NCBI GenBank assembly: GCA_014192625.1
Contig: BJHM01000022.1
Span: 1 to 32,630 of the forward strand
DNA from: Planctomycetota bacterium
GTDB taxonomy: Bacteria; Planctomycetota; UBA1135; UBA2386
Direction of reading: 5' to 3'
DNA: 32,630 nucleotides
Shown: positions 32,630-32,630 of the stretch, one piece after another
Numbering within the stretch: position 1 is the stretch's first letter
Layout of the letters: each line of letters begins with the position of its first letter
Made by a program: the position numbers and the translations under genes
The notes under the pieces: model-generated
Told to the model about the DNA's origin: nothing
Seen by the model: only the letters and a program-made list of their open reading frames with translations
Databases searched by the model: none

Positions 32630-32630
32630 T

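Larger units (their letters stand above)
28668..32630 (+). repeat. 2,300-bp offset tandem duplication of the MCO-B coding region
   Basis: Sequence from 28668 to 30330 recurs at 30968 to 32630 with two substitutions. The left edge is exactly the start codon: bases before the two ATGs (..agaagaat and ..ttcaaaaa) are unrelated. The right edge is beyond the window. The spacer between the copies is the SCO gene plus 55 bases. Confidence 0.95.

Overview
The window looks like the chromosome of a Planctomycetota/PVC-group bacterium. The strongest clue is the gene at 5134-7683, which has the 'PVC-type' dehydrogenase-like plus heme-binding (CxxCH) architecture typical of Pirellula/Verrucomicrobium relatives. 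A GC-rich core with many large secreted or lipid-anchored proteins, a Ser/Thr kinase-like membrane protein and a beta-barrel protein with a signal peptide agree with this. The assignment is inference; no database was searched.

Region 1 (1-23,100, GC-rich, ordinary chromosome with accessory traits). The 3' tail of one gene is followed by short tandem repeats and a tRNA-Pro(GGG). Next is a minus-strand block: galT and galK (stop and start overlap by 4 nt) and then a membrane-anchored kinase-like protein whose catalytic motifs are broken. Upstream of galT is the large PVC-type heme/discoidin protein. A dus gene (minus) faces away from an HhH-GPD DNA glycosylase (plus). Then come an ABC-F ATPase and a PTS Enzyme I homologue that lacks the catalytic cysteine (both minus). 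A plus-strand pair of M16-like proteins without the zinc motif, a beta-barrel protein, a GT4 glycosyltransferase, a BtpA/SgcQ TIM-barrel protein and a GT87-like membrane glycosyltransferase complete the block. Several gene fragments are duplicated: 72 bp of the GT4 gene lies upstream of the ABC-F gene, and 242 bp of the GT87-like 3' end is repeated directly after that gene.

Region 2 (about 23,100-32,630, visibly more AT-rich with different codon use, all plus strand). This reads as an inserted copper-enzyme island. It has a large multicopper oxidase (MCO-A, 848 aa) followed by a strong hairpin terminator, then a SCO-cytochrome c fusion with a C-terminal membrane anchor, an EamA-type exporter, a Tat-exported multicopper oxidase (MCO-B1) overlapping a SCO lipoprotein, and a second almost identical MCO-B copy (B2) ending at the window edge.

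The repeated pairing of multicopper oxidase with a SCO-type thioredoxin-fold copper protein is the most interesting system here. I infer an extracytoplasmic oxidase module: SCO proteins load copper into the oxidases, and cytochrome c may carry electrons. The substrate (Mn(II), Fe(II), Cu(I) or an organic compound) cannot be read from the sequence. The MCO-B gene has undergone a tandem duplication whose left edge falls exactly at the start codon.
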